In this document: positions 63,989-64,000 of the stretch, piece by piece
Position numbering within the stretch: position 1 is the first letter of the stretch
Layout of the letters: each line of letters starts with the position of its first letter
Source of the DNA: Plasmodium brasilianum
Taxonomy: Eukaryota; Apicomplexa; Aconoidasida; Haemosporida; Plasmodiidae
Direction of reading: 5' to 3'
Length of the DNA stretch: 64,000 bases
NCBI RefSeq assembly: GCF_023973825.1
Contig: NC_090114.1
Location: 310,001 to 374,000 of the forward strand
Program-made: the position numbers and the translations under genes
The notes under the pieces: model-generated
The model's database searches: none
Told to the model about the DNA's origin: nothing
The model's input: only the letters and a program-made list of their open reading frames with translations

Positions 63989-64000
63989 ATAGATATCGAC

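Overview
The window is nuclear DNA of a malaria parasite (Plasmodium). It is very A+T-rich, with poly(A)/poly(T) and short tandem repeats between genes. Long intron-free ORFs carry Asn/Lys/Glu-rich insertions inside recognisable domains, introns are small and AT-rich, and there is a tRNA-Tyr gene with an 11-nt intron. The A+T content looks too high for P. vivax or P. knowlesi. It could be a P. malariae, P. ovale, rodent or avian species; I cannot decide which from the sequence alone. I see no subtelomeric gene families, no telomere repeats and no convincing centromere, so this looks like an ordinary chromosome-internal region.

Layout. 1-1.85 kb: two divergent tRNA genes (Ala-AGC on -, Tyr-GUA on +). 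3.2-4.3 kb (-): a small four-exon gene I assembled from splice sites, encoding a 108-residue protein with a signal sequence or anchor and two EF-hands. 5.8-11.1 kb (+): a 1766-residue Vps50/syndetin-like vesicle-tethering subunit. 12.3-12.8 kb (+): CIA2/MIP18, for cytosolic Fe-S assembly. 14.0-17.8 kb (-): a diverged RbBP5/Swd1-like WD40 subunit of the H3K4 methyltransferase complex. 19.2-19.6 kb (+): a small, probably mitochondrial protein. 20.8-23.0 kb (-): a protein that may hold a degenerate 3'-5' exonuclease fold. 27.0-33.3 kb (+): a UPF1-family SF1 helicase with dsRBD-like repeats and an Asn-rich N-terminus. 35.3-37.4 kb (+): a ten-exon SF-assemblin gene, again assembled from splice sites. 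38.2-38.8 kb (-): a secreted Cys-rich protein. 42.1-44.9 kb (+): an outer-dynein-arm docking-complex-like coiled-coil protein. 46.0-58.2 kb (-): a 4052-residue URB1/Npa1-like ribosome-biogenesis scaffold. 59.6-64.0 kb (-): a large helical protein I do not recognise, possibly continuing past the window.

These are independently transcribed housekeeping and cytoskeletal genes, not an operon or a mobile island. Two of them (SF-assemblin and the dynein-arm docking-like protein) belong to the flagellar/basal-body cytoskeleton and lie about 5 kb apart. The main value lies in the identities proposed for diverged proteins (Vps50, RbBP5, docking complex, URB1) and in the two spliced genes that single-frame ORF reading would miss. 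All family assignments come from remembered conserved motifs; no database search was possible.
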